Of a stretch of 64,000 nt of DNA, positions 9,484 to 21,160 are shown piece by piece; position 1 is the first letter of the stretch, and each line of letters begins with the position of its first letter. Both the position numbers and the translations under genes were made by a program. The notes below the pieces were generated by a model. The model was given only the letters and a program-made list of their open reading frames with translations. It was not told the origin of the DNA and did not search any database. The stretch lies in assembly GCA_002840275.1 (NCBI GenBank), contig PHAB01000005.1:99445-163444 (forward strand), given 5' to 3'. The DNA is from Firmicutes bacterium HGW-Firmicutes-14. GTDB taxonomy: Bacteria > Bacillota > Thermincolia > Thermincolales > UBA2595.

Positions 9484-9653
9484 CCTCTTGCTTGCGGGAG
9501 GGATTATATTTATGTCTTTTTATAAGGGTATTGAGTTCGAAAAATTTTGAGAATTGAGAAATATTTTCCCCCGCAATACATATAAATGTACAGAAATTGC
9601 CGGCACCGGTCCCGAGAATGTTCTTTCCAGAAGCCCCTAAAGAGGGTGAAAAT

Positions 9654-9878
9654 ATGAAAGACAATGATAAGTACCAGGGCTATAGGGCCGTCGGGCTTAT
9701 AATGTCCGCGGGTATGACCATGGCAGCTTCGGTCTTATTCGGCTACCTGGCCGGGAATTGGCTGGACAAATATTTCGGTACAAAGCCCTGGTTGACATTA
9801 ATTATGTTTCTCCTGGGGACAGCGGCAGGTCTCAAAGCATTATATGACCTGGCCTTTCCCAAAAAGGGAGGGGACTAG
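9654..9878 (+). CDS. atpZ: AtpZ/AtpI-family small membrane protein
   Basis: A 74-residue protein with two hydrophobic helices (about 10-35 and 43-65) and the family motif GYLAGNWLDKYFGTKPW. Such proteins precede ATP synthase operons and are thought to aid Mg2+ handling or c-ring/Fo assembly. An in-frame start exists at 9597, but ATG 9654 follows AGAGGGTGAA and yields the typical length. Separated by only three bases from atpI. Confidence 0.85.
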   Translation: MKDNDKYQGYRAVGLIMSAGMTMAASVLFGYLAGNWLDKYFGTKPWLTLIMFLLGTAAGLKALYDLAFPKKGGD

Positions 9879-9881
9879 TGC

Positions 9882-10412
9882 ATGGCAGTGGATACACCCC
9901 AAGTACAGCGGGGGATAGCCAAGTGGACCTTTTTGACAACATTTATTATCGGTGTGGTGACATACCTTCTTGGTGCAAAGCAGTTTAGCTTCGGACTGGT
10001 CTTTGGGGTTGTCCTTAGTGTTATTAATTACAGAGTTATCAGTGTAATACTTGACGTGGCTTTTCGTACGGCTTCGGCCGATTTGGCAAGGGTAATAAGT
10101 TTTGCAAGTTACCATGTGCGGTTCTGGCTCATAGTCATCATTTTATATATTGTTATACCAAGGACCCACTACCTTTTCGGGGTGGGCACGTTCGCAGGCA
10201 TATTACTGCCAAAGATGATAATGGGTGTATATGTAGTTAAGAGTACCGATGAGGAGTGGTGGGCCCGGCCGAAAGAAACCGATGCTCAGCCTGATGAAGA
10301 GATTCACAAACCTGTGATGAAAAAAAAGGACGAACCGGATATGATACGGTTCCCGGGATTGGATTTTGACGACCGTTATAAAAATGATCCCCGGTATGAT
10401 GACAAAGGATGA
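9882..10412 (+). CDS. atpI: ATP synthase subunit I
   Basis: 176 residues with four hydrophobic segments in the first 115 residues (assembly factor AtpI type) and a long charged cytoplasmic tail rich in Lys, Asp and Glu (about 118-176). The tail is longer than in many AtpI proteins. AtpI is a non-essential chaperone for c-ring assembly. ATG follows AAGGGAGGGG. Position between atpZ and atpB supports the call more strongly than the sequence alone. Confidence 0.85.
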   Translation: MAVDTPQVQRGIAKWTFLTTFIIGVVTYLLGAKQFSFGLVFGVVLSVINYRVISVILDVAFRTASADLARVISFASYHVRFWLIVIILYIVIPRTHYLFGVGTFAGILLPKMIMGVYVVKSTDEEWWARPKETDAQPDEEIHKPVMKKKDEPDMIRFPGLDFDDRYKNDPRYDDKG

Positions 10413-10464
10413 TAAATCATTTGGATTATCAGATAAAGCAGTTTAAGTGAAGGAGGTGGAAAAT

Positions 10465-11476
<1,012 letters not shown>

Positions 11477-11508
11477 GTGATTACTTATTCAGTTTCTTAT
11501 ATCTACTA

Positions 11509-11554
11509 AGGCGATAGAGATCAGGGAAGGTATAACCTTGGTCTCTTTTCGCCT
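11509..11554 (+). ncRNA. Stem-loop in the atpE-atpF intercistronic mRNA
   Basis: AGGCGA (11509-11514) pairs with TCGCCT (11549-11554), then AGAGATC (11516-11522) with GGTCTCT (11540-11546), then AAGGT (11527-11531) with ACCTT (11535-11539). It is a long interrupted stem without a downstream T-run, so it is more likely an mRNA processing or stability element, or a partial attenuator, than a terminator. It lies where expression of subunit c must exceed that of the downstream subunits. Confidence 0.6.
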
Positions 11555-11599
11555 AAAACAAGGTTTTTGAATGATTGCAGAGAGGGGGTTTTCGGATAG

Positions 11600-12109
11600 A
11601 TGGGATCAATTCTCGAAAGCTTGGGCTTTGAATTCCCCAAGTTCCTCTGGCAGGTAGTGAACTTCCTGATTTTGCTGTTTATTTTAAAGAAACTGGCCTA
11701 TAAACCCATTCTCAATATGCTGGACGAGCGTAAGAAATCAATTGAAGATGCCATAAACAATGCAGAAACAGCCAAAACTGAAGCAGAGAAACTGAGAAAA
11801 GACTATGAAGCCCGTCTGGCTGAAGCAAAACAGGAAGCCCAGGATATCATTGCCAAAGCAACAAAACTGGGTGAAGAAATGAAAAACGAAATAGTCACAA
11901 AAGCACAAAATGAAGCCTCAAAGGCTATCCAAAAGGCCCAGGAAGAAATTACCCGGGAGAAAGACCAGGCTATTGCTGCCCTGCGTGACGAAGTTGCCAT
12001 ATTGGCAGTGATGGCTGCAGGCAAAATAATTGGCAAATCCATTACCGTGGAAGACCACGAAAAACTGGTTAAAGAATTTGTAGCAGAGGTGGGCGAGCTC
12101 AAATGCTAG
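11600..12109 (+). CDS. atpF: F-type ATP synthase subunit b
   Basis: 169 residues: one N-terminal membrane helix (about 12-32) followed by a long, charged, alanine-rich coiled-coil stalk with an 11-residue-like pattern and no prolines, ending in the delta-binding tail. Forms the peripheral stator as a homodimer; a single b gene is present, as expected for a non-photosynthetic Firmicute. Ends seven bases inside atpH. Confidence 0.95.
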   Translation: MGSILESLGFEFPKFLWQVVNFLILLFILKKLAYKPILNMLDERKKSIEDAINNAETAKTEAEKLRKDYEARLAEAKQEAQDIIAKATKLGEEMKNEIVTKAQNEASKAIQKAQEEITREKDQAIAALRDEVAILAVMAAGKIIGKSITVEDHEKLVKEFVAEVGELKC

Positions 12110-12669
12110 AGAATGCCGTTGCACGCAGGTACGCCCAGGCTTTTTTTGGTATTGCACAGGACCGGAGTATGGTAGACAAACTTGAAACAGAGCTCAAAAC
12201 AGTTGTCGAAACAATTGACGGGAATGAAGAACTCCGGAGGGTTATGGACCACCAGCTTGTATCTCCTGTGGAGAAAAAGGCCATTGTCAATAAAATATTT
12301 TCTGAGGAAATTTCCGAAATTACTGTAAATTTCCTTGATATCGTCATTGATAAATACCGGGCTACATATATCCCCGCAATTTATGAAGAGTTTGTTTCAT
12401 ATGCCAATGAAAACAGGAACATGGCAGATGCCCGGGTAAAAACAGCAGCCGAATTAACTGAAGCAGACCTTGAAGCCCTGAAGGATAAGCTCAATGCGGT
12501 GACCGGAAAGAATGTCAGGCTGCAGCCTGAAGTGGACCCCAGCTTAATTGGTGGGGTTATGGTACGTATCGGGGACAAGGTCATTGACGGCAGTTTACTG
12601 GGAAGATTGGAGAAACTTAAAGAAAATCTTCTGCATACTGAAGTTAAGGAGATAGGGGTGAGGAACTAA
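12103..12669 (+). CDS. atpH: F-type ATP synthase subunit delta
   Basis: 188 residues; the N-terminal ENAVARRYAQAFFGIA motif and the C-terminal GGVMVRIGDKVIDGS motif are family hallmarks. Delta joins the b stalk to the top of the alpha3beta3 head. The start overlaps atpF by seven bases, and the stop is immediately followed by the atpA ATG, so these genes are translationally coupled. Confidence 0.95.
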   Translation: MLENAVARRYAQAFFGIAQDRSMVDKLETELKTVVETIDGNEELRRVMDHQLVSPVEKKAIVNKIFSEEISEITVNFLDIVIDKYRATYIPAIYEEFVSYANENRNMADARVKTAAELTEADLEALKDKLNAVTGKNVRLQPEVDPSLIGGVMVRIGDKVIDGSLLGRLEKLKENLLHTEVKEIGVRN

Positions 12670-14175
<1,506 letters not shown>

Positions 14176-14223
14176 GAGCAGGTATGTAAGATAACACACT
14201 GATAAAGGTGGTGAGAAATCAAC

Positions 14224-15069
14224 ATGGCAAGCGCACGGGATTTGAGGAGAAGGATTAAGAGTATTAAGAGTACCCAGCAGATAACCAAGGCAATGAAGAT
14301 GGTTGCCGCGGCAAAACTGCGCAGGGCTCAGGAACGGGTTGTTGCGGCCAGGCCTTTTGCCGGTAAAATAAAAGAGGTTCTGGCCCGCCTGACTGCTTCC
14401 AGTTCAGGGGTAAGCCATCCCCTGCTGGAGGTCCGCGAACCCAAGAATATATGTTATGTCCTCATTTCTGCCGACAGGGGTCTTTGTGGCGGATATAATG
14501 CCAACATCCTCAGGCTGAATTATAATCTGATTTATAATAAACCGGGCAGCCTTGTTACCATAGGCCGGAAAGGGCGGGACTTTTTCCGCCGCCGCGGTTA
14601 TGATATAAAATCTGAATTTGTCGGCCTCGGAGAAGATATATCCTTTGGTGTTGCCAAAGAAATCGGTCAGACCCTGGTTGACTACTATGTCAAAGGGATT
14701 TTTGACGAGGTATACCTCGTATATACCGAATTCAAGTCAGCTATGACCCAGAATCCGGTCAGCATGAAACTGCTGCCTGTTGAACCGCCCACTGAAGGCG
14801 GAGGGACTCAGATAGATTATATTTACGAGCCCGACCCGGAGACAATGCTGTCGGAACTGCTGCCCAAATATATTGATACCACAATATACAGGGCCCTGCT
14901 GGAAGCCAAGGCCAGTGAACAGGGTGCCAGGATGACGGCAATGGGTTCAGCTACTGACAATGCGTCAGAGATGATAGACAGGCTGACCCTTTCCCTGAAC
15001 AGGGCCCGGCAGGCTGCCATTACCAAGGAAATCTCCGAAATTGTCGGTGGTGCCAACGCACTAGATTAA
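14224..15069 (+). CDS. atpG: F-type ATP synthase subunit gamma
   Basis: 281 residues. Central rotor shaft: N-terminal helix with [20 protein letters not shown] and C-terminal helix with [20 protein letters not shown] are the two strands of the coiled coil, flanking a Rossmann-like middle with [15 protein letters not shown] behind AAAGGTGGTGAG. Confidence 0.96.
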   Translation: MASARDLRRRIKSIKSTQQITKAMKMVAAAKLRRAQERVVAARPFAGKIKEVLARLTASSSGVSHPLLEVREPKNICYVLISADRGLCGGYNANILRLNYNLIYNKPGSLVTIGRKGRDFFRRRGYDIKSEFVGLGEDISFGVAKEIGQTLVDYYVKGIFDEVYLVYTEFKSAMTQNPVSMKLLPVEPPTEGGGTQIDYIYEPDPETMLSELLPKYIDTTIYRALLEAKASEQGARMTAMGSATDNASEMIDRLTLSLNRARQAAITKEISEIVGGANALD

Positions 15070-16518
<1,449 letters not shown>

Positions 16519-16520
16519 TC

Positions 16521-16928
16521 ATGGCTGACAAGAATTTAGATGTCGAGATTGTCACACCGGAACGGGTTGTTTTCAGAGAGCCGGTAGACTTTGTCGTAGT
16601 ACCCGGTATCGAGGGTTATCTCGGTATCCTGCCCATGCATGCTCCTATTGTTTCAGGCCTCAATATAGGGGTACTGAAAGTTATCAATAAGGGAAAAGAA
16701 ACCAAACTTGCCATAAGCGGCGGATTCATGGAAGTAAACAAGGACAAAGTGGTTATCCTTGCTGATACAGCTGAAAGCAGTGACGAGATTGATGTTGAAC
16801 GGGCTAAAGCCGCCCGTGAGCGGGCCCAGAACAGGCTGGCCAATCGCACCCATGATATTGATGTGATCAGGGCAGAAATGGCGCTGCGCCGGGCTCTTAC
16901 CCGCTTGAAAGCGGTAGGCCGCGAATAG
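16521..16928 (+). CDS. atpC: F-type ATP synthase subunit epsilon
   Basis: 135 residues: N-terminal ten-stranded beta-sandwich (about 1-86, with GYLGILPMHAPIVSGL) and a C-terminal two-helix hairpin rich in Arg and Ala that can inhibit the enzyme. Starts two bases after the atpD stop and closes the operon, followed at once by a strong terminator. Confidence 0.96.
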   Translation: MADKNLDVEIVTPERVVFREPVDFVVVPGIEGYLGILPMHAPIVSGLNIGVLKVINKGKETKLAISGGFMEVNKDKVVILADTAESSDEIDVERAKAARERAQNRLANRTHDIDVIRAEMALRRALTRLKAVGRE

Positions 16929-16937
16929 AAATAATTT

Positions 16938-16972
16938 CAAGAGTGTCCCGTTTGGGGCGCTCTTGTTTGCTT
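16938..16972 (+). terminator. Intrinsic terminator of the atp operon
   Basis: A 12-bp stem, CAAGAGTGTCCC (16938-16949) with GGGGCGCTCTTG (16954-16965), around a GTTT loop, followed by TTTGCTT. The pairing is unbroken with two G-U pairs. Confidence 0.85.
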
Positions 16973-16985
16973 ATGGGACCAAGAT

Positions 16986-17025
16986 GGCTGGCCATAAGAG
17001 CTGACCATAAGAGCCGGCCTTTTTT
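16986..17025 (+). terminator. Second terminator-like hairpin
   Basis: GGCTGGC (16986-16992) pairs with GCCGGCC (17013-17019) and is followed by six T. The 20-base loop carries a direct repeat of CCATAAGAGC. It acts as a backup terminator or as the edge of the adjacent palindromic element. Confidence 0.6.
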
Positions 17026-17031
17026 CTTCGC

Positions 17032-17258
17032 TGAATCAAAAAGATGTTATCAGGCAACGAAAACCTGATGGAGTGTCTATGTTGCAGTAAATCTTGACGG
17101 ATGAAAAACTATCGTCCCGGCGCATGGTCGTCCATGACCAGCGCCGGGGCTCCGGGCATCCTGCCCTCCGCTGCTCTGCTTTTCATCCGTCTTCGATAAC
17201 TGCAACAAAGACACTCCATTTAAGGTTTACTTATACCTGATAACATCTTTTTGATTCA
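17032..17258 (+). repeat. 227-bp palindromic intergenic element
   Basis: The ends are a perfect 23-bp inverted repeat (17032-17054 with 17236-17258, key core AAAAAGATGTTATCAGG). Inside, a second inverted block pairs GGAGTGTCTATGTTGCAG (17070-17087) with its near-complement ending at about 17218, then GACGGATGAAAA with TTTTCATCCGTC. The apex is a separate GC-rich hairpin: CCCGGCGC-a-TGGTC (17116-17129) with GACCAGCGCCGGG (17136-17148). No ORF of note. The whole piece can fold into one long hairpin and looks like a non-autonomous mobile palindrome (MITE/REP-like) or a structured RNA. Identity unknown. Confidence 0.75.
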
Positions 17259-17290
17259 AGACAAAAATAAACGACTTTGCAGATGGTCAG

Positions 17291-17701
17291 CTATCTTTCC
17301 ATCGGATCAAGAATCATCAAGTTTTCAAACTGATTAATTTTATGAAAGTCAACTGGATTATGAGTTACCAGAGTTGCATTTTCTATTATAGCTGTCGCCG
17401 CTATTAAGGCATCAGGGAGTTTAATTTTAGATCCAAGGGCCTTCCCTTTTGCCCTAATTTCGCCTGCTTTTCTGGCAATATCTGAACTCACTTCAATAAT
17501 ATCTGCCTCAGATAATACATCTTCAATAAATTTTTTTGCCTTTTCTGACATTGTGATTGAAAAAAGCTCAGCTTCAATAATTACAGAACATAAGAAATCC
17601 TTTGATTGGTCAACATACATTTGCTCCATAAAGGAAACCGCCTTTTCATCTCCTTTGGTAGTAAAGATGATGATATTGGTATCGATCAAATACTTATTCA
17701 A
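17291..17701 (-). CDS. vapC: PIN-domain toxin, VapC-like
   Basis: A 136-residue PIN nuclease. Acidic residues expected for Mg2+-dependent RNA cleavage are visible: Asp in YLIDTNII at the N-terminus, Glu in IIEAELF, Asp in KLPDALIAATA, and the C-terminal LVTHNPVDF. TTG 17701 is chosen as start because it overlaps the antitoxin stop (TTGAATAA) and lies behind GAGGTGG within the antitoxin gene; an upstream ATG or alternative start at 17728 has no ribosome site. Forms an operon with the AbrB-type antitoxin. Cellular target unknown (tRNA or rRNA in characterised VapCs). Confidence 0.88.
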   Translation of the reverse strand: MNKYLIDTNIIIFTTKGDEKAVSFMEQMYVDQSKDFLCSVIIEAELFSITMSEKAKKFIEDVLSEADIIEVSSDIARKAGEIRAKGKALGSKIKLPDALIAATAIIENATLVTHNPVDFHKINQFENLMILDPMER

Positions 17702-17960
17702 GTGGTTCCACCTCACGGTCTTCCTCATCCCGAAGGCTTAATATTGCATTCGCAATGTCCTCATGATCTTTTAAACAGCCTACAAGTCTCCTTAGAGTTT
17801 CAATATTCCTGGGTTTTTGTTGATGTCTAACGACAACGCCATTACCCTTAATCTCAAATGTAAGGTGCTGCCCTTCTTTAATAGACAATACATCAACTAC
17901 CTCTTTAGGCAGCGAAACAACCAGGCTATTTCCCGAGCGAAAAACCTTTCTTATTTCCAT
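17694..17960 (-). CDS. vapB: AbrB/MazE-type antitoxin (VapB-like)
   Basis: An 88-residue protein with an N-terminal SpoVT/AbrB swapped-hairpin DNA-binding domain (MEIRKVFRSGNSLVVSLPKE at 1-20) and an acidic C-terminal tail (DEEDREVEPLE) likely to wrap the toxin. ATG behind GGTGGTGAG. The upstream 17-bp dyad is a plausible autoregulatory operator. The gene pair interrupts the usual atpC-(ywmB)-murA order. Confidence 0.88.
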   Translation of the reverse strand: MEIRKVFRSGNSLVVSLPKEVVDVLSIKEGQHLTFEIKGNGVVVRHQQKPRNIETLRRLVGCLKDHEDIANAILSLRDEEDREVEPLE

Positions 17961-17978
17961 TTTCTCACCACCAACCTT

Positions 17979-17995
17979 GTATAGATTATCTATAC
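17979..17995. promoter_or_regulatory. Operator dyad of the toxin-antitoxin operon
   Basis: GTATAGAT-T-ATCTATAC is a perfect 17-bp dyad, 18 bases upstream of the antitoxin start. AbrB-type antitoxins usually bind such AT-rich dyads to repress their own promoter. It resembles the GTATATAC dyad in front of mazE at 29.4 kb. Confidence 0.6.
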
Positions 17996-18323
17996 ATAGT
18001 ATACCATGGTTTTGGAAAAATCAACAGAAGTATTCTGGAATATACCTACCACCTTTTTGTCTAAAAGGTATATGAAGAGGCAATATTATTAATGGTGAAG
18101 AAAATGAATGGACAGGCAGCCGGAAGGCGCAGCCCTGGTAAATATTACCGCATATTCCCCGAAAATTCGACAGCAGTTGACAATGGGAGAGGAGTCAGTT
18201 AATATAAATATGGCGGTAAGATATAATTCTCTTGAAAACAAAACCTTAGTATATGTCGGGTCCCCTCTAATCACAACAGAATATTAATTTGCTTGAAGAA
18301 AGATCAAAACAGGGGGAAATAGA
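17996..18323. other. Gap between the toxin-antitoxin and murA
   Basis: About 330 bases without a supported gene. It contains a small hairpin ACCTTTT-TGTCT-AAAAGGT (18051-18069) and two short ORFs (36 codons from 18092; a 34-codon one ending near 18286) with no recognisable product. In B. subtilis ywmB lies at this place; these may be its debris, but I see no homology I can support. The murA promoter should be here; none is clear. Confidence 0.4.
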
Positions 18324-19574
18324 GTGGAGAAACTGGTTATACGGGGAGGAAAACCATTAACAGGCAGGGTCCGTATCAGTGGAGCCAAAAATGCCGTGCT
18401 TCCAGTAATTGCTTCCACACTGCTGGTAAATGGTACCTGCTGCATCAGGGGAGTCCCATGCCTCACAGATGTAAGGATGATGGTCGACCTGTTGGGTTAC
18501 ATGGGCGCCGATATCAGTTGGGAGGGGGAAACTCTTTCCGTCAGGGCAGGAAATTTGAATAACCGTGAGGCTCCTTTCGAATATGTAAGCAAAATGAGGG
18601 CCTCTTTTCTCATTATGGGGCCGCTGCTGGCCCGGTTTGGACAGGCAAGGATATTCATGCCCGGCGGGTGTAATATCGGTACCAGACCTATAGACCTTCA
18701 CCTTAAAGGGTTTGTTTCCCTGGGGGCTGAAGTGATAAAAGAAAAGGGGTATGTGGAGGCCAGAATCAGGGACAGGCTCAAAGGGACCAGGGTGTACCTT
18801 GATTTCCCCAGTGTAGGGGCCACCGAGAATATTATGATGGCTGCTGTAATGGCAGAGGGGACCACACACATCCAAAATGCGGCTGAAGAGCCGGAGATTG
18901 TGGACCTGGCGAACTTCCTCAATGCCATGGGGGGCAGGGTCAGCGGGGCCGGGACCAACCTGATTACCATTGAAGGGGTCCCTTCCCTGAGAGGCAGTAC
19001 CCATACCGTAATTCCCGACAGGGTTGAAGCAGGGACTTACATGGTGGCTGCCACCCTGACCGGCGGGGAAGTTTACCTGGAAAATGTTATTTCTGAACAC
19101 CTTAAACCTGTAATAGCAAAACTTGAAGAAGTTGGTGCAAAGATTAAGAACGGCGGGGCAGGAGTGCGGGTTACCGCGCCTGACAAGATACTGCCGATAA
19201 ATTTACAGACCCTCCCTTATCCCGGCTTTCCAACGGACATGCAGTCCCAGATGACCTCACTCCTGGCCGTGGCCGACGGCACCAGCATCATCACTGAGAC
19301 GGTATTTGAAAACAGGTTTATGCACACTGAGGAACTAATCCGTATGGGTGCAGATATAAAAGTTGATGGCCGCATTGCCGTTATAAAGGGGGTTTCCAGG
19401 CTTAGCGGCGCGCGAGTGCAGGCCACAGACCTGCGGGGCGGGGCTGCCCTTATTATAGCCGCCCTTGCCGCCAGCGGTCAGACAGAGATCGGTTATGTCT
19501 ACCATGTTGACCGGGGATATGAAAGACTTGAGGAAAAGCTGGGAGGTCTCGGGGCTGATATAAGCAGGGCGTGA
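18324..19574 (+). CDS. murA: UDP-N-acetylglucosamine 1-carboxyvinyltransferase
   Basis: First committed step of peptidoglycan synthesis, adding enolpyruvate from PEP to UDP-GlcNAc. 416 residues, normal length. N-terminal [12 protein letters not shown] motif and the active-site, fosfomycin-sensitive Cys116 in [17 protein letters not shown] are present; the C-terminal [15 protein letters not shown] motif completes the inside-out barrel. GTG start behind AGGGGGAAA. Its place before spoIID matches murAA of Bacillus. Confidence 0.96.
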   Translation: MEKLVIRGGKPLTGRVRISGAKNAVLPVIASTLLVNGTCCIRGVPCLTDVRMMVDLLGYMGADISWEGETLSVRAGNLNNREAPFEYVSKMRASFLIMGPLLARFGQARIFMPGGCNIGTRPIDLHLKGFVSLGAEVIKEKGYVEARIRDRLKGTRVYLDFPSVGATENIMMAAVMAEGTTHIQNAAEEPEIVDLANFLNAMGGRVSGAGTNLITIEGVPSLRGSTHTVIPDRVEAGTYMVAATLTGGEVYLENVISEHLKPVIAKLEEVGAKIKNGGAGVRVTAPDKILPINLQTLPYPGFPTDMQSQMTSLLAVADGTSIITETVFENRFMHTEELIRMGADIKVDGRIAVIKGVSRLSGARVQATDLRGGAALIIAALAASGQTEIGYVYHVDRGYERLEEKLGGLGADISRA

Positions 19575-19596
19575 CGGTCAATAATCAGGGAATATG

Positions 19597-19627
19597 AAAA
19601 AACATGGTCTATGGCCGTGTTTTTTTT
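19597..19627 (+). terminator. Intrinsic terminator after murA
   Basis: AAAAAACATGG pairs with CCGTGTTTTTT around a seven-base loop, running into eight T. The A-rich 5' side makes it potentially bidirectional. Confidence 0.75.
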
Positions 19628-19670
19628 ATATCTATAATGATATACAGAAAATATGCCGGGGGGACTGGGG

Positions 19671-20687
19671 ATGAAAAGGATACTGGCGCTGTTGTCCGGC
19701 GTGTTTTTCATCTGTCTGCTGGTCATGCCTGTGTGGATAGTTGCCGGTGCCGGGGAATCGGCCGGGGGACAGGATTCAATGCCCGGTAACCGGGACAAAA
19801 CCGGGGAAAGTTTGGGAGAACCGGTTGTACGGGTACTTGATACCGGGACAGGCAAAGTAATAAATATGTTTCTTGAAGAATACCTGGTGGGGGTCGTGGC
19901 CGCGGAGATGCCGGCAGAATTTGAACTGGATGCCCTTAAAGCCCAGGCAGTGGCAGCCCGAACTTATATTGTCAGGCGAATGTTCCTGTTTGGGGCAAAG
20001 CCTGATGAGGCGCATGGGGATGCGGAAATATGTACTGATCCCACCCACTGCCAGGCCTGGCACAGCTCTGATGAGCTCAGGGAAAAATGGGGACTGGTAA
20101 AATACTGGCGGTATTATGATAAAATAAAGACTGCTGTCCGGTTGACCCGGGGACTGGTGATTACCCACGGTGGAACGCTGATTGACCCGGTTTATCACGG
20201 GGCTTGCGGCGGCAAGGGGACGGAAAACTCAGGGGATGTCTGGTCCCGGGAAACGCCTTATCTCAAAGGTGTTGATTGCCCTTTGGAATATAAGGCCCCG
20301 GAGCATACCTGTACCGTCGAAATGGAACCCGAACAGCTGATTGAAGCTGTCGCTGCCAAAAAGGGTATAACGGCTGTTCCTGTTGCAGCGGGGAATGCTG
20401 TGCCGGTAGCGGCTATTTCCAGAAGTCCTGCCGGAAGGATTATTAAAGCAAGTATATATGGAATCAGTGTGACCGGGACGGAATTGCGGCAGGCCCTGGG
20501 CCTTACATCCACATTCCTGGCCTGGGAAATTTCCGGCCGGACAATCCGGATCACCTCGTTTGGCAAAGGGCACGCGGTGGGAATGTGCCAGTATGGGGCC
20601 AATGGAATGGCCCTAAAGGGAAATGATTTCCGGGATATCATTACCCATTACTATACCGGGGTCAAGCTGCAAAAAATAAAGTATTGA
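19671..20687 (+). CDS. spoIID: Stage II sporulation protein D (SpoIID), lytic transglycosylase of engulfment
   Basis: 338 residues. A signal anchor (about 3-25, rich in Leu/Val/Ile) is followed by the SpoIID domain with the catalytic-region motif VVAAEMPAEFELDALKAQAVAARTY split as EMPAEFELDALKAQA and VAARTYIVRRM. The C-terminal GHAVGMCQYGANGMA motif is also present. SpoIID cleaves denuded glycan strands during forespore engulfment with SpoIIP and SpoIIM. ATG 19671 is preferred over 19653 because GGGGGGACTGGGG lies just before it. No SpoIIQ gene is next to it, a difference from B. subtilis that is common in clostridia. Expected to be sigma-E controlled. Confidence 0.93.
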   Translation: MKRILALLSGVFFICLLVMPVWIVAGAGESAGGQDSMPGNRDKTGESLGEPVVRVLDTGTGKVINMFLEEYLVGVVAAEMPAEFELDALKAQAVAARTYIVRRMFLFGAKPDEAHGDAEICTDPTHCQAWHSSDELREKWGLVKYWRYYDKIKTAVRLTRGLVITHGGTLIDPVYHGACGGKGTENSGDVWSRETPYLKGVDCPLEYKAPEHTCTVEMEPEQLIEAVAAKKGITAVPVAAGNAVPVAAISRSPAGRIIKASIYGISVTGTELRQALGLTSTFLAWEISGRTIRITSFGKGHAVGMCQYGANGMALKGNDFRDIITHYYTGVKLQKIKY

Positions 20688-20721
20688 ACAAATAAGCCGG
20701 GGCTTTTTTACGCATTTATTC

Positions 20722-20762
20722 ACCCCCCTTGCATATATATTTATTAGTAATCAAGGGGGGGT
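20722..20762 (+). promoter_or_regulatory. Hairpin that can sequester the spoIIID ribosome site
   Basis: ACCCCCCTTG (20722-20731) is complementary to CAAGGGGGGGT (20752-20762), which is the Shine-Dalgarno sequence of spoIIID. The 20-base AT-only-like loop may also contain promoter elements, in which case transcripts starting inside the loop would escape the structure. Confidence 0.5.
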
Positions 20763-20768
20763 AAACAA

Positions 20769-21023
20769 ATGCAAGAATACATTAGGAAACGTGTGCTCGA
20801 TATCAGTTCGTATATCATCGATTCAAGATCTACAGTTCGCCAGGCTGCCTCCGTTTTTGGGGTAAGCAAAAGCACGGTTCACAAGGATATGACTGAAAGG
20901 CTGCCCAGTATAAATAAGAAGCTTGCCACCCGGGTAAAAGAGGTCCTGGATTTTAACAAGGCCGAACGGCACCTCCGCGGTGGAGAGGCAACAAGAAAAA
21001 AATATCAGGAATTAGCGGAATAG
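20769..21023 (+). CDS. spoIIID: Sporulation transcription factor SpoIIID
   Basis: 84 residues. Mother-cell DNA-binding protein that modulates sigma-E genes. The helix-turn-helix lies in RSTVRQAASVFGVSKSTVHK (about 20-39), and the C-terminal basic region ERHLRGGEATRKKY is typical. ATG behind AAGGGGGGG, within the potential hairpin described at 20722. The conserved spoIID-spoIIID-mbl order strongly supports the assignment. Confidence 0.95.
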   Translation: MQEYIRKRVLDISSYIIDSRSTVRQAASVFGVSKSTVHKDMTERLPSINKKLATRVKEVLDFNKAERHLRGGEATRKKYQELAE

Positions 21024-21160
21024 TTCAAAAAAAAGAGGAATTTTCCCCTATGTGTAGAATGATTTAACCTAGTAAATTCTGGTCAGTTTTGCTTAAGTTT
21101 ACATAGAATGATTCAGTCATGTTCTGCATTAAATTCTTACACTGGAAAGGGGAAAACTTA

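Noticed and set aside
9317..9550. 77-codon ORF overlapping the end of wecB
   Set aside because: Low-complexity Lys/Asn/Phe-rich translation over A/T runs, no ribosome site, overlaps a real gene.
18092..18202. 36-codon ORF in front of murA
   Set aside because: No convincing ribosome site and no resemblance to ywmB or other known small genes.
18357..19100. Long antisense ORF in murA (also 7310-7960 in glyA, 62917-63789 in rfbB, 10-642 in prfA/prmC)
   Set aside because: Composition is that of an antisense shadow of conserved genes; no ribosome sites and no recognisable motifs.
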